DNA of 64,000 bases from Lutraria lutraria (Eukaryota > Mollusca > Bivalvia > Venerida > Mactridae), in contig OZ026842.1 of assembly GCA_964023205.1 (NCBI GenBank), forward strand, positions 36,285,501-36,349,500, read 5' to 3'. Each line of letters opens with the position of its first letter. Position 1 is the first letter of the stretch. The position numbers were made by a program, and so were the translations under genes. The notes under the pieces were generated by a model. The model made no database searches, had not been told where the DNA came from, and saw only the letters and a program-made list of their open reading frames with translations. Positions 22,201-37,200 of the stretch are shown here, piece after piece.

Positions 22201-25200
22201 TAAAGGGCTGTCACCTGTTAGTAAAGGCCACATCTTTCCAAATGGTGGCCATTGTTCACAGGTTTTACTGTATGTCAAATTACCTGTCAGAATGAGTTAG
22301 TGTTAACAATTGGTTATTTTGTTTGTTCTGATGTCTTGATTAAAAGATCATGATGTCTCTAGTTGTAGTAAGTCAAGGAAAACAAGGGAATTACCAAGTG
22401 GGGTGCTTTTCTCGAGCATTGTTTTTCAATCATTGATCTTGTGTTCTGTAAATACAATGCAAGGGTGTCAAAATTCCAGATTTAATCCGGAATTCTGGAT
22501 TTATCTGTCCTGAGAGAGCTATTTTTCTGAGCAAAATAAAAGTTATTTGATGAAAATATCTCAAGAAATGGCAAAGTTATGGTCAATTAAATCTGCTGTG
22601 AAGGATTTTCTTTGAAACAAACTGAGTTAAATATGGAAACAATGTGATTGAAGGCCCCTCTTTTGACAAAAGTGGTCAATCGCATGTAATTTTCAGGATT
22701 TTCAATTTGGCTCTTTTGACACCCCTGACAATGGAAAACATCTAAAAATATTGAACTTGTTGTAGTGATGCAAGTTTTAAAATTGAGAACATTTAAAATT
22801 TCTCCTACAGGTCTTTAGAGTCAGTAAACACTGGCTGGGACAGCTTACAAGGCTCCAGTCAGACAGAAAGTTCAGTTGATGTTCAAGTTGACACGTCACA
22901 AATTCCGGTTGTTACGAATGAAAGCGGCGATCAAGTGTTGAGATTTTTCTGGTTGGACGCGTATGAAGACCAATATAAAAATCCAGGTATTGTTGAAGTT
23001 AGATTCAGAATGAAACTGATGGAAAAATAATTCACTTGATTCTTGATTTGTCTGAATTTATGTTGAAATGTAAATCATAAGAAAACATACACAATTTAAC
23101 TGATATTTTCATTTATTTTGTCATTATTTTGAAGTTCCTCTGTACAGTTATTAAGACAATCTGATGTGCAGTAAAACTTCAATATTAAGATCACCTTTCG
23201 CACAAATTAAACAGTCTTGAAATTGACAAACAGTGAATATACAAGGAAAAATATATAGAAAACTGGTCCAGACAGTATGTAGTCAATTGATGAGGTGACT
23301 CAAATATATTGAGATGATGGCTATCTGAGGTTTTACTGTGTTAATATTCATGAAAATGTGAAATTAATGCTAATTATTGGTCTTTTGTTGCATTTTCTGC
23401 ACTATTTACTTTGCCTTAATCAGCTTACTCGTGTTGTCTAGCCCTCCTGTGTATCTGTGAGTGTCCACACATCCCAGTTATGCTTTTCTGGACCTTAACT
23501 CTGTTATTAGATTTTGATATAACTTGGCACAGATGTTCACCATAATAAGACCCTGTATCGTGCCTAAGATCCATGTGTGTAGCTCAAAAGTCAAGGTCAC
23601 ACTTCAAAATTTAAATTGGACTACTTCAGCATGTCCAGACCATTATAATACAACTTCTATATCTCTTGACAAAAGCATGCCTGACATGTTTACCCTGGGC
23701 TGTTAGCTTTAAGTCTGGTGTAAGTTATGAAATGTTTGTCTTGTATTATTTTCAGGAATAGTTCATCTGTTTGGTAAAGTCTGGGTAGAGTCTGCTAAGA
23801 TCCATGTTAGTTGCTGTGTCACTGTGAGAAACATTGAACGACAACTGTTTATGTTGCCACGACGCACTGTAAGTTAATTCTGCCGCGCTAGCTTTCTATA
23901 TGAGCATTATAATTGCAAGCCTTAGCTCAGATACTTAGGTCTATGTAATAAGTTCCTGGTTCAAAATTGTGAGCTGGGGTCTAGGAAAGCATTTTAAACA
24001 CGAATTTAAAAATTGATAGTAATTTTACACAAATACATGTATTTCATTCCAATTAACTCACCGTAGATTATCATGCTGTGAAGTCTTTATCTTGTATATG
24101 TATGTTTTGATGAACTATGTATAACTATGTAATCCATAGCATAAAAATGTCTGCACTTGAAAATATGTTTGTGCCACCAACCTCATATGAAACCTCGCAT
24201 GTTAAAAAGTTGTCTGATCTAAAACTCATTTTAGATTAAAAGATCTTTTTTTTTTACTGCTTCTGTTGTTATAAGGCTGTTGTCATGTGGTTATTGTGCT
24301 TGACTTATAACACACGTCACAGCAATCTTTGTTTGAATCACAATCATTCCCTTCTATGAAAATTTTACATCAGTCGATTTTCCTCCTTATCTAATTACAT
24401 GGCTTGTTGCTTTCCTTTTTATTTCAATGGACACTACATGGCTATTAGTTGTTGATGTGCCATGAAACACCAATGAACTAACCATATTTGGAGAAGTAAC
24501 CGGCTCCATGTGAAAGGGTAAGATAGTACTGGTTAGAATAAAATCCAGAAAAACTGGTTAATGAACTGCTGTATACAGTCAAACCTGTGTTAGTGACCAC
24601 CTGTGAATAAAGACCATTCTTTTAAAAAACATCTTCGATTGTTTGGTACAAAGAAAGGTTACCTGTTAATATTTTGGCCACATATTGTCTTTCCAAAGGA
24701 TGGCCATTGTTCACAGGTTTGACTGTAACTAAAATATTGTTTTAAAATGGCATTGAACTCTCTGAAACTGTTTTTGCAGAAGATGTGTATGAAGACTGGG
24801 ACAGATACTGGTTTTGAAGTTAATCTAATGGATGTTTATACTGAATTTAACGAGAAAATTGTAGAGAAATATCACATTGGAAAGTTTAAAACAAGGGTAT
24901 GTATCACTTCTTGGATTCTTCCCATTTTTTGGAAAGGACCAAGTACAATTTGCCAACCAAATTGGAAAAAATAGCTTGTGAAATTTTATTGCATTTAAGT
25001 GAACAGTAAGTCTTTTATTTGGGATGTTTTTTCTAACTTCAGAAAAACAATCACTTTTTTGGATTTGGAATGGGCCTGTTTACCAGTACATATTGTATAA
25101 GTTAAGAACCCTGCATTTTGTGTTGAATGTGCAGACCAAATCTTTCAGAATGAAAAACAAACATGAAATAATTAATGTAAAGAAAATTGGCTAGTGTATA

Positions 25201-28200
25201 TATAGTCCTCAAGATGCTGACTTTAATTAATAATATTAACATTTTAAATTCAAAGTGACATTTTGGTTTTAACTCGGTTCTCAAGATTTATATGCTTGGG
25301 ACCAGGCAATAACCTGCATTGATTGTTAGCATACTGCTTTCAAGCATCTTGAAAAAAGTTCTTGATATTCTATGTGCCTGAATTTGTTTTGTCTGTTAAG
25401 TGTACGAAATCAGATGTTTAAGGTGACCAGCTACAACTCTTTCTCTTCTACAGAAAATATCAAAGAACTATGCCTTTGAGATTGCTGATGTACCGGCTGA
25501 AAGTGACTATCTGGAAATAAGATATGCGGTAAGCATGCTATTACATCCGTAACTTTCTATGTTATCTACATGTTTTCAGCACTTCCAGATGTGCTGCAGA
25601 AACAGGAATGTGATTTTTCCTTGAATCCTCAGATTAAAGGCAGAAAATTACACACGTTAAGCATATGTATGAAAAGGTTCCTATGATTGCTTAATGTCTC
25701 CAAATCATCCAATCACCTTGTGACAGGGTACCTTAAATGTGATGTTACTTAGACATACTGTGTAATAAATAAGCATTTTTTTTGGAGACGTCATACATGT
25801 GTCATTTTAGCCTTTTAGTATCATTACTCAGGTTTTTAACAAAGTTAAAGTAATTGTTGTGTCTTTGATCAGATAGTGGGATCAGACAATTGGTGTCTGT
25901 TTGCTACCTTTAGTTCAGATTGACCAATTGCTCCCAAGTATGTATCAAATCGTCATGGAGACCTAGCTTGGGTTTGTATTTACCGATGCTGGATTTTTGT
26001 TCTAGGTCACTTTTACTGAAAGTAGGAATACAATTCTACTCAAGTTACTGTTAAAACCCTGTTTTTGTGATACTGTTGCATTTCTTGTTTATAATGAAAA
26101 ACTGTATTGATTTGAAATAGTACTTTGAAAGATTTGTTACTTGTATTGTCATTCTGTTTAATGGCGTACTTTCTACATTTTACAGGCTGATGGGCCAACT
26201 CTACCATCAGATTTGAAAGGAGAAACATTCAGTCATTTATTTGGTACCAACACTTCAAGGTACATAGGCTATCATAAATTGTGCTTTATATTGCTCGATA
26301 ATTTTGTTATGTTCTTTTATCAAGATTTTAATTAAATCATAGAAAAAGCTTAATGAATGTCCTGGCAGGATTATCATCTTTTAGTGGATTTTATTTACAA
26401 ATTATAATAATTGCAGACTTTTGCGTTTGTCGTTTAAATGATGTTTATTAAGTACTAAGTTTCCACAAGTAAAAGCTCACATCACAGGAATAGTCAGCAG
26501 GTGTGGATAAATGCCTTAGATACAACTGTTTCAAGCATTTTAACCTGGAGAACATGTGCCCTCTAATTAAGCTTATTTGATTGGCTAAATTTTTCTATAA
26601 AAGAACACATAGATTTTTAAGGATTCACAAAATTTTTGTTTTTCCTTTTTTCAGCCTAGAGAGATTTCTAATTGATAGAAAGATGAAGGGTCCTGGCTGG
26701 CTTGATGTGAAGTGTCCACGTAAGTGATATGTTATACCTGGTTTCCTGATAATATGCTGATTGTTCTACATTTCATATAAATATTTTGTAAACATGTGAT
26801 GGTCTGTTAAATTTTCTTCAAATTGATAGAAATTATTTAGTTTGTCTGACCAAAGGTTAATATTTTTGTGATGCTTGAATTTTCGATAGTGTGCTAAAAA
26901 TGAAAATTGTCTCATATGCTTTTCAGAGATTACAAATCCTCCAGTGAGTTGGTGTAAACTAGAGGTAAGTAATTTAACTTTAATTTTTGTGTGCCTTTTT
27001 ATCATTGTCTAGGTGTAGAACCAGTCATTTTAGGTTTTCACAGTCTGAAAAATGAATTTGAAGAACAAACTAATTGCCAACTAGGAAATTTGTTCAAAAC
27101 TTCAAATGTTGCAGATTTCTGTGTTACTGGGTCTATTAAAAAAATGGCAGTATTCCTTGCTTTAACAAAAATCTCTTCCAATCAACAACTGATCCAATGC
27201 TCAAAGCATTTTTATAGGGTGCCTAATAAATATTCAAGAGAAATCAATGGTTTGTTACAGTAGTATTGTTTTGATATACAAGTCATAGTCATTTATGTGT
27301 AATTTAATGATTTTCTTCCCTAGGTATTTGTTTTGAGTCCAGACAGTGTAACAGTGTGTTCAGATAAAAATCTCAGCCCTCCACCATTAACCATTATGAC
27401 CTTAAACATGAGGACACTACCTAACAATAAAACACACCAGAATGAGGTTTGTGAAATATATATATGGAAATACAAGGATGAAAAATGAGTTTATAGAAAT
27501 GTTTATACTATGAATTAATCCATACTGTTCTTGTATTTATTTTACAGTTTTTTAACATTTTTGTGTGAAAATCGTGAATTTAATATGAATTTATGAATTA
27601 ATAAGTTGAAATTTTCTAAACAACCCTAAATTATATTTTGTCTTAGTTTTGTGAATTGTTCAGTTTAGTTTATTGTGACCACTAGAAATGTATCATTTTA
27701 TGTTTTTAGATAGTTGCAGCATCATGTTTGATTCACAATTCCTTCTATATGGACAAACCTGCCCCAGATCCTGCTTTTCAACAACATTTTTGTGGTATGT
27801 ACAAATTGCATCATGTACGCTTTGTATCATATATTTCTCCGTCTAGCTTATGGTTGGTCAGTGATTCTATCCAGGTGTACTCCAGGGCCCTTCTTCCACA
27901 GTTAAAGCTGGAAGTCACCTAATTACCCTGGCTGTTGGTGAGACAATAAATAGCAATGAACAAGAAATGTTCATTTTTAACAAGAGTTTGTAGGGATATA
28001 ATAACATTAATTCATTAATCCATCCACCAAAACACATTTTTCTAGTGTCTGTGTGAAAAACTGATTATGTTATTTTTTAATTATTTTTTTCACAATATTG
28101 AAGAACATGAAGATCTGCTGTGTGCAAGAACCATAACTTTTGTCTCACTTTAAAATTACCTCCCTTGATTATATTTTATTTTTATTTTTTCTTTCAGTGA

Positions 28201-31200
28201 TAAGCAAACCCAATGATTGCATTTTTCCGTGGGATTTCAAAGATAAAATTCAGAAACAGGTGAGACAAGTTAATAATAAACTTGATGTAAAATTTAACAA
28301 TAAAACCACATGTATAATTAAGACCACTTATTATTGTATTGTAAAACTTCATGTTAAACCCTCATTAAAAAATCAGACCCACCTCTCTCTAAATGTCAAA
28401 TCATACAGCAAAACCTCAATATAAAGGCCACCTTTTGATGGGAAATATAACTGTAAAACTGTGATATTTACCTAATAGACCATCGGACCACTGACCTTTT
28501 CAAATTTACTGGCCCGATGGCCATTTCGGTGGGCTAGGTCCAGGCTAAATCCAAAGACTGTAGAAAAGGAAGATTTTCATTTGTTGAAAACTGTTAAATT
28601 GATCTGTTTTTTGTATGCTGAAAAATGTTTTTGCATTCTATGCAAGTGAATTGATGTGCTTATCTTAAAGAAAAGAAAAATTCTATGCGAGAAAATGTCA
28701 AGTCCACATTTCCTTACTGAAAAAAGGTTCTTTGTTCAATTTTGTCCAGATACCAGCATCTTCTGTATACACATGTAAGTTCTGTGACCGACCCTTTCTC
28801 TCAGATTGGATTGTATATACTGGTACTTTATCCTTTCAGAGCAAGAAGATGAAGGTTGATATGATGCCCACAGAGAGAGCTCTGCTTGCTTTTCTACTGG
28901 CTAAAATACATAAATTTGATGCTGATGTAATTGTTGTAAGTAAATTGAGGTGCTTTTCCAATGATTTATTTCGGATTTTGCCATTAGAAACTTTAGGGGC
29001 TGCACCAAAAGTTAGGTTTTGTTGGATAACGTTTACATATCTATTTTTCTCCCAGCTCAAAATGGCAAACCAGACATGTGATTCATTATAAAATAAAAAT
29101 TTCACTTACAGAATGATTCATAATTGCTCTTACATGTTAATAAAAAAAAATGATTAAAATTGTTTTATCTAAATGAATATTATTTACTGTTTTCATCAGT
29201 GTGTGTATAAAAAAATTGTTTGAAGTGCTAGCCTGAGCTATTGAGAATAAATAATTAACCACTAACCTGAGTACACAATATTGAATCAAATCACTAGACC
29301 AAATAGAAATTTACTAGTTCTGGGTTTTGGACTGGTTTTGTGGGGTGGGTAAGTGCAGACAAGTTTTCACACAGGTTTGTGTAAAAGTAACTATTAACAA
29401 TTTTAGAAATAGATTTTCAGAATTTGGTGCATTCTTTTTTTCAGGGTCATGATATTTATGGCTATGATTTAGATGTTCTGTTGCATAGAATCAATGCAAA
29501 TAAAATACCACACTGGTCAAAGATTGGAAGATTAAAGAGGACTGTTATGCCAAAGCTATCTGTAAGTAAAACTGTATGAATATTGCTTGTTGCTGATTTA
29601 GCCTGTTTGTTATAAATGCTTAATGGATAGAATGCAAGGTCTACCGGCCTCGTGTTCGACCCCTCGGCATGGCACATTTTCTCTGTGGGGATTTGATGGA
29701 ATACCTTTTGTTCAATGCTATTCCTTCTCAACCACTGATTTAAGTGGAGCAGTAACTTGCAGAGGACAAGGCAAGTCCTGGAACAGAATCCAGGAAAACT
29801 GTCTAGTCTTAATGCTGCCAGTTTAGAAATCTGGCTAAAAAAATTACATATTTGGCATTTGATCTCTAAGAAGATGAGGGTAAATCATTCACTTCAACTT
29901 TGCTCATGCTCTCAGACAGTCCTCAGACTGTTCAGGAAAATTATTTTAATGTTTTATCATTTAAATTTATTCAGAGTCACTTAAGCAGTCATGACTGTTG
30001 GTATGAGTGTAGAATTAATTCTTAGTTTAATCGGTTTAAAATTAGTTTAAAATTTAATCTTTTTTACAGAGTCATCCTGGAAGAGGGTCATCGTTCTTGG
30101 AGAAGTCGGCAACATGTGGTCGTATTGTGTGTGATATTAAAATATCGGCCAAGGAATTAATGCGGTTGAAAAGTTTTGACCTTTCAGAGCTGACTTCTCA
30201 GATATTAAAACAATCCAGAGTGGACCTAGACTTTGATACTATCAGGAACATGTACAGGTACAATTTGGGTGTGAGAAGTCTGGGCCTTTTTTCCAAAAAT
30301 TGGGAAGGGGCCTTAGTCTTTCATTTTGGGAAATTCAAGCGCGATATTTGGCCAAATTTTGAAAAGGTTAGACTACTGAGTTCGAATAGCGTTGTATTTT
30401 GGGGAATTTCTTGCCTAAAATTGGGAAAAAACAGCCTTTTTGCAATTGGGAAGTCACCGAATTTCGGCCTCTGTTATCGAAGGAAAAAAGCGCAGGAAGT
30501 GCCCTGTGAAAATCTCATGTCATTTTTTTTTCATGGATTTCAGCAGATTTGATGATCATTGGCATTGTTTTTGTAAAAACATAAATCTGTTTACAAAATC
30601 TGTTTGGTATAGGGGGACAAGCATATTCTCTTGAGATGTTATCTCTGTGTTCATTAGGGTTTTTATTAATTTACATTTTCTTGCATAAGAAATTTATAAT
30701 TGATTTTAAAATATATGACTTAAGTTATGACTCACCTGAGTTGTTTAGACTGGTTTGAGCATTGTATCTGACTTAATATTTACGTATTGTAGCAACTCAG
30801 AGGTGTTAATGAAGCTGGTTGAGATGACGTTAATGGATTCGAGTCATATACTGAAGATAATGTACGAATTAAATGTGATACCTTTAGCTCTACAGATTAC
30901 ATCCATCTGTGGAAATGTGATGGTGAGTATTTTATGTTTGAATAATGGAATATAATTAATTTGGCCTGACACAAAACTATTTTTAGCTTGTCTGTTTTCA
31001 AAGAAAATGTTGAGCTATTGTGATCGTTGCGTCATCGTCTGTACAAAAACATTAACAGGGTTTTTTCTCGGTATTTTGGGAATATGACCCATACCCTTGG
31101 GATTGGGAATTTTCGCGGTGTTTTAATCAAAATTGGGAAAAAATGTATAACTACAATTTTTGCAATGTTCAACTTATTCTACTTATTCTCCGATAGAACA

Positions 31201-34200
31201 AGTTTTTTTTTGGATTGGGAATTTTTGTCTGTGAATTGGGAAAAAAAGATACTATTTTCCATTGGGAATATGACCGAATTTCGGCTATAAAATTGCCCCA
31301 AAAAAATCCCTGATTAATGTAGCACATAACTCAGAAACTATAAGAGGTAGCTACATGATACTTCATAGGCGGATAGATCTCACTGAGGCAGTGAACAGAT
31401 GAGTGTTGGCATCGTTTGCAGCACTCTTGTTGTTCATATATTTCTCTGTCAGGATATCTCATTCCAAACATTTGTTCACTGTTGCTTTAGGCTGCACAGA
31501 GACCTCAACCACAGAGGCTCCTACAACTAAAATTGAAATGGCCTTACAATCCTAAAATCATATGATTCAACTGTCATACTTCTATGTTTCAGAGTAGGAC
31601 ATTGCTGGGAGGACGAGCTGAGAGAAATGAGTATTTATTACTCCATGCTTTCTCGGAGAAAGATTTCATTGTACCAGATAAGGAGTATAAAAAGAAGGCA
31701 ATTGTGGTACGTATTTCTTTTTTCTTGTTTGTTCTAAATATGTTTTTTTGTTTGTTCCCATGATAAAAAGGAAGTAAACTTGGGAAAATTCAGATAAGTT
31801 GCTCTTTATAGAAAAATGCCTAGTCGTAGATTACCTCCCCCAGGCTGATATAAGACAAAATTCACTTTAAGTAAAGGTTGACTGTATTTTATATGAACTG
31901 TCTTAACTATTCTACTATTGATATTGTCAACTGTTACTTATAATTATATTATAATTAAAACCAGGGCAGTATAATGGAGATTCCAGTTGGAGTATGATAT
32001 GATGAAAAAAAAAACAATAAGAAAAAATGATGTTTTAAATGTCACACGTATTACCGTATATGCTCAACTATAAGACGCATGCGCTTATAAGACGCACCTA
32101 GCAAACTGAGGTATTTAGCATTGACCCTTCTATAAGACGTTGTCGAATTTTGAGATCGAGCGAGGATAGTTATAAGTTCCAGAGGGAGTTAATCTTCTGA
32201 CATAAACTGATTAAAATCAAACAAGAGATTGTAGTTTGATCTGTAAGTCCAAGGTCAAGGTCATATTTTTAGGGAATGTCTTGACACCTTAGAATAACAT
32301 TGTTGTGAGCATTGTGTAAGAGGGGTTACTGGATTATTCTTTGAGGTGTTGAACTTTCTTTTGATAATCTTGAGTAATCACATCTGTTAATCCACATGCT
32401 GATATATAGATAATGTTAGTAAACTTTTATCTTTCAGGTTGAGGAAGATGATGAAATTGATTCAAGCACATCAAAAAAGACACAAGGTCGACGTAAACCT
32501 GCTTACACTGGTGGTCTTGTGTTAGAACCAAAGAAAGGTAAGTTATTACATTTCATTATACCTCTCAGGTGACCACTTCAGTCTGCTGTAATTTCCTGCA
32601 GATTTCAAGATCGTGTCTGAGAACACTGCAAATACTATGAAAATTTGGGAGGAAGTGAAGGGCTTAGGATGACTGACTGTTTAGAGTACCTTGGTCAAAC
32701 ATAGACAAAAACATTGTGATAACTGAAATGCCTTTAAATCCCCACTTCTCTGTTAAACAATACCATTCAATGGTTATTAAACACAGTATTTCTCATCCAG
32801 GTTTTTAACCAGAAAAATCGCCCCTGGAACTCTTAAATTATAACCTCTGATTCAGCATAAGTGATGAATTAGAACTTAAATATGACAGCTATAATTTGTG
32901 ACAGTTCGGCACTTTCACTAAAATACTATCAATTATAATTTTGATAAGTAAAAAATCAGACATAACACTAGCACAATTCACTATTCACTCACTCCTTTGT
33001 TTCTATTTTCAGGTTTCTACGACAAGTTTATCTTACTGTTAGATTTCAACAGTTTATATCCATCTATCATACAAGAGTATAATATATGTTTTACAACCAT
33101 AGACAGAACTGACTCACCTCAAACAGCTGATGTAAGTTCATCTATTTTTCTGTGATTTATCACTTGAGCTTAACTCTGACAGAACTGGTCTTCTTTATGA
33201 TGTTGATGGAATCATTTGAAGAATGCTATCATCCTTAGGCTAGAAAATTCATATTTAGGGTTTCTTGTCCCTAGAAATGATGTAGGAAGATCTAAAACCT
33301 CTAATTCTTACTTTAAACATACAAGCAAACCTGTGTTAGCAGACGACTCTAATATGGTCACCCTATGAATAACAGCCATTCATTTAAACACCGTCATTGT
33401 TTATTTAGAACAAAATGACCTGCAAATAAAGGCCACCTGTTAATAAAGGCTACATTATGTCTTTCCCTAAGGTGGCCTTTGTTCACAGGTTTAACTGTAC
33501 CCTTTATTTAGGTCTAGAAATGCCGTCTTTGCTTTGATGTGTTGTACCTATGAAACGAGACCCAGCCTCTCAGTCAAAAACATTTACATTGTTTTGACCA
33601 CCTTATATGTAATTTTGAACTTTTATAGGAAGAAGAAAATTTGGAAAAAATTGAACTACCAGATCCTGACTTAAAACCTGGCATCTTGCCAACTGAGATA
33701 AGAAAATTGGTAGAAAGCAGAAGACAAGTGAAAAGTTTGATGAAACAGGACAATTTGTCTCCTGAACAACTGATGCAGGTAAATCTATTCAATCTTATGA
33801 TCAGAATTACTATAGAATGCTATGAATTTAAATCTTATTCATGCTTTAACCTAGCTTTAACTTCCTTAAACTTGAGCTTAATTGAAAAAAAAGAAACTGT
33901 ACAAATTGGCCTGTATTCCATGTTAGTTGAAAATTAAAAGATTATTTTTTTGCTTCAGTATGATATCCGACAGAAAGCTTTGAAGTTGACAGCGAACAGT
34001 ATGTACGGTTGTCTTGGTTTCACGTTCTCCAGATTTTACGCCAAACCTCTGGCTGCATTAATTACTATGAAAGGTCGAGAGGTGAGTAAAGAGTGTACCC
34101 TCAAATTTCTTTGTAATTATAACCCCGCAAACAAAGTTTGAGAGGGGGGTATATTGGAGTCACTCTGTCGGTCCGTTGGTCAGTCCGTCCGTCTGTACGC

Positions 34201-37200
34201 ATAAAGTTTGTGAAGCGAACTTCTTCCACATTTTTTAAGCTATTGCAATGAAACTTGAAATATATTATCACCATGAAGTGTAGATGTGCAAGACACGATT
34301 TTCATGCCCAGCGATTCACTCATTCCAGAGTTATGTTCCCCTGAACTAGCCATATAGTGTACTATTGCAGTATTAGTGTCAAAGCGGCGGCGGGGGTATT
34401 AGTCACCTTGGTGACAGCTCTAGTTTACTTCAGTGGCTGATTGTTAAATTTACAATTAGCTTCCTTGCTTTCATTTAGAAATTTAATTACAAATACAGTA
34501 CGGTTCAGGTGATTTGTCCGATTTCCGCGTTTCCCCCACGTTCGTAATCATCAATTTATCACCCGTAGCGGCGATTTTCATCGCGGCATCGATCTTGAAA
34601 AAACGCAAATCACCGCAATGTCGCTAATCACCGATGGATCGCGGTGATTCGCGAACGTCTAAAGCCGACTCTCAAGTAAATAAAATGATATTTATTGTGA
34701 ATCTTTCTTCTACTTTCGCTTTCTGTTGACCGTTCATTTTCTGAAAACAGTCACATGGTAAGATAATTCAGGATTTAACACTTACTAAATCCGTCGGCCA
34801 AGACCGACTGAAATCCAGACATCTGATTAAATTTTGTTAAGTAGGAAATCCCATTCTTGAAGTAAATATGTAGAAATACCGGCAAATTGCTAAGCGAATA
34901 TGTAAACCTGTGTAGCTATGTTTTACATAAGCAGCGTTATGTACAGGGTGAGATTAATATGTCTATTTTTAGTGTTTTATTTATCGAGTACCAGGTCGAG
35001 AATTTAGACTGAGTCGCAGTCTCTCATTTTACCTATGTAGCTCGGTGCTCTAGTCAATAAAACCAGTCCAATTGTTCACATGTAATATTATTTCGCGCAA
35101 TAATATACGAAAGCTGACAGATTAATTAAAGCTCATCAACTACTATTAAGTTCTCAACACTCATTGATTATAATTTATGTCAACACTAATTTTTCACACA
35201 TATCAGGTAACAATTTGTTCACAAAAGCGCAATTAAATAATGTGTGAATAACACTGTTATTGACAAGAAATTTGGAAGTTTTGAGAAAACTAAAGAGGCG
35301 ACATCTCGTATCACCGGGTTGAGCGATCGTCGCTGCAATCCACCGCGAATTATTGCCCTTCAGTGGTGACGGTCACCATCGATCATCGTCGCTCCAAAAT
35401 TCAAATCGCCGCGTTGAAGCGATCTACCTGTGGCTTAGCGCGATTTTAATTCCGCGGCGATTCGCGAAAATCGGACAAATCACCCGAACCGTACTGTAAA
35501 GGCTATCTGTCAACAAGGCCACATAATGTCTTTCCCAAGGGTGGCCTTTGTTCACAGGTTTGACTGGATATTGGTATTTTATGTTATGATACTTTTATAT
35601 TACAGATTCTGAAGAAAACACAAGAACTTGTTCAAGGTGTAAGTATATATTACTGTGCCAACTTTTCTTTGTTGGGTCTACCATTCATTGTATAAATAAG
35701 CATGATTGATATTTAGTAGTTTAGTCTGTTTACTTCCCTAACATTATTAAGAAAAAGATCAGTAAAATTTACCAGGGAATAGCTAAAAAATTTCCTATTT
35801 TCATATGAAGCTCAAGATAAATAATATAATTCTACTATTTTGGTAGCTAGTTTCAAAAGCTGCTCAAAATTATACACAGTTCTGTAGTTTTAATTTTCTG
35901 TGATTTAAGTGACACTTACATGATTGATTGATGCATTGATTGATTTCATGATAAATTGATGAGTTGATTGATTTGAAATTACAGATTGATTCAATGATGG
36001 ATTGATTCAGTGATGAATTAATTCAATGCTAGATAAGTTGATTGATTGATTGATTGATTTATTGATTTCAGTTGAATTTAGATGTAATTTATGGTGATAC
36101 AGATTCTATTATGGTTAATTCTAACTGTACAGATTATGAACAAGTTATGAAACTAGGAAACAAGGTAAGTTCTTGATGAAAATATTGTTCAATAGGTCAC
36201 TCACTAGACATCGAAAGTTTAGGGTAATAAATGACACTGATCTTGTAAAAATTTAAAGGGTCAATGAAATCACAAGTAGTGTAACAGTAAATTTGAAACA
36301 TTTGTATGCATAAAAATTAATTATAATTATGGTCAAATTCAAAGTTTTAGATCTACAATTTGTGAAATCACGTATTTCTGATTTTATCAACATCTTTGTT
36401 TATACACTTGCTTGTATTTCATTTCTTGTCTAATATTTATGTAAAACGTCAATAGTTCTTTAAAGGGGGGTCGGAAATAAATTAGTATAATTAGGTCTGT
36501 TACTCTTTTAATCCTGGACTAAGATATATTCTGGCCATTATTCAAGGTATATTGTTTATGGGAAAGCCTAAAGGGCTGTTGTTTTCATACAGACTTGGAT
36601 CAAAGGACTGTTTATCATATTAGTTTCTGATCATTTCTGGTAACCTTTTTCATTTAGGTAAAAGCTGAGGTGAACAAGCTGTACAGATTGCTGGAGATTG
36701 ATATAGATGGTGTATATAAAAGTATGCTGTTGTTGAAAAAAAAGAAATATGCTGCATTGAGTGTTCATAAAACTTCTGATGGTAAATATGTCACGCAGGA
36801 AGAGAAGAAGGGGTTAGATATCGTCAGGAGAGACTGGTCTGGATTGTCTAAAGAGGTTGGAGAGTAAGTATATTTAAGGGCTGTACTGTTGTTGTAGTAG
36901 ATAAAATAGTCACCATTAAAGTCATTTTTCCAAATCACCTAAATCCAATGAGTGGGCCCCCATATTTGATTAGATCGACTGATACTGATGTCAATAAATT
37001 CGCTTTTTGTTGTTCCGATTCCCTCATCAAATTTTCATTATTTTTTTAATTTTCAACTTTTACCCTTAAGTATGCTTGATTATCTAGCTACACACTGCTT
37101 TGAGGTCGAATCCCACCAGTGCTAGACAAACTACACACGTGTGAGTGTGAGTTGTTCAGCTAGGTTATGGCAGGTTGGTTGTTCTGCCCCGGATTTACAA

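Noticed and set aside
28732..29105. 119- and 89-codon frames around POLA1 exon 20
   Set aside because: The + frame is the real exon read into both introns; the - frame is its shadow.
33574..33792. 72-codon - strand frame
   Set aside because: Antisense shadow of POLA1 exon 27.
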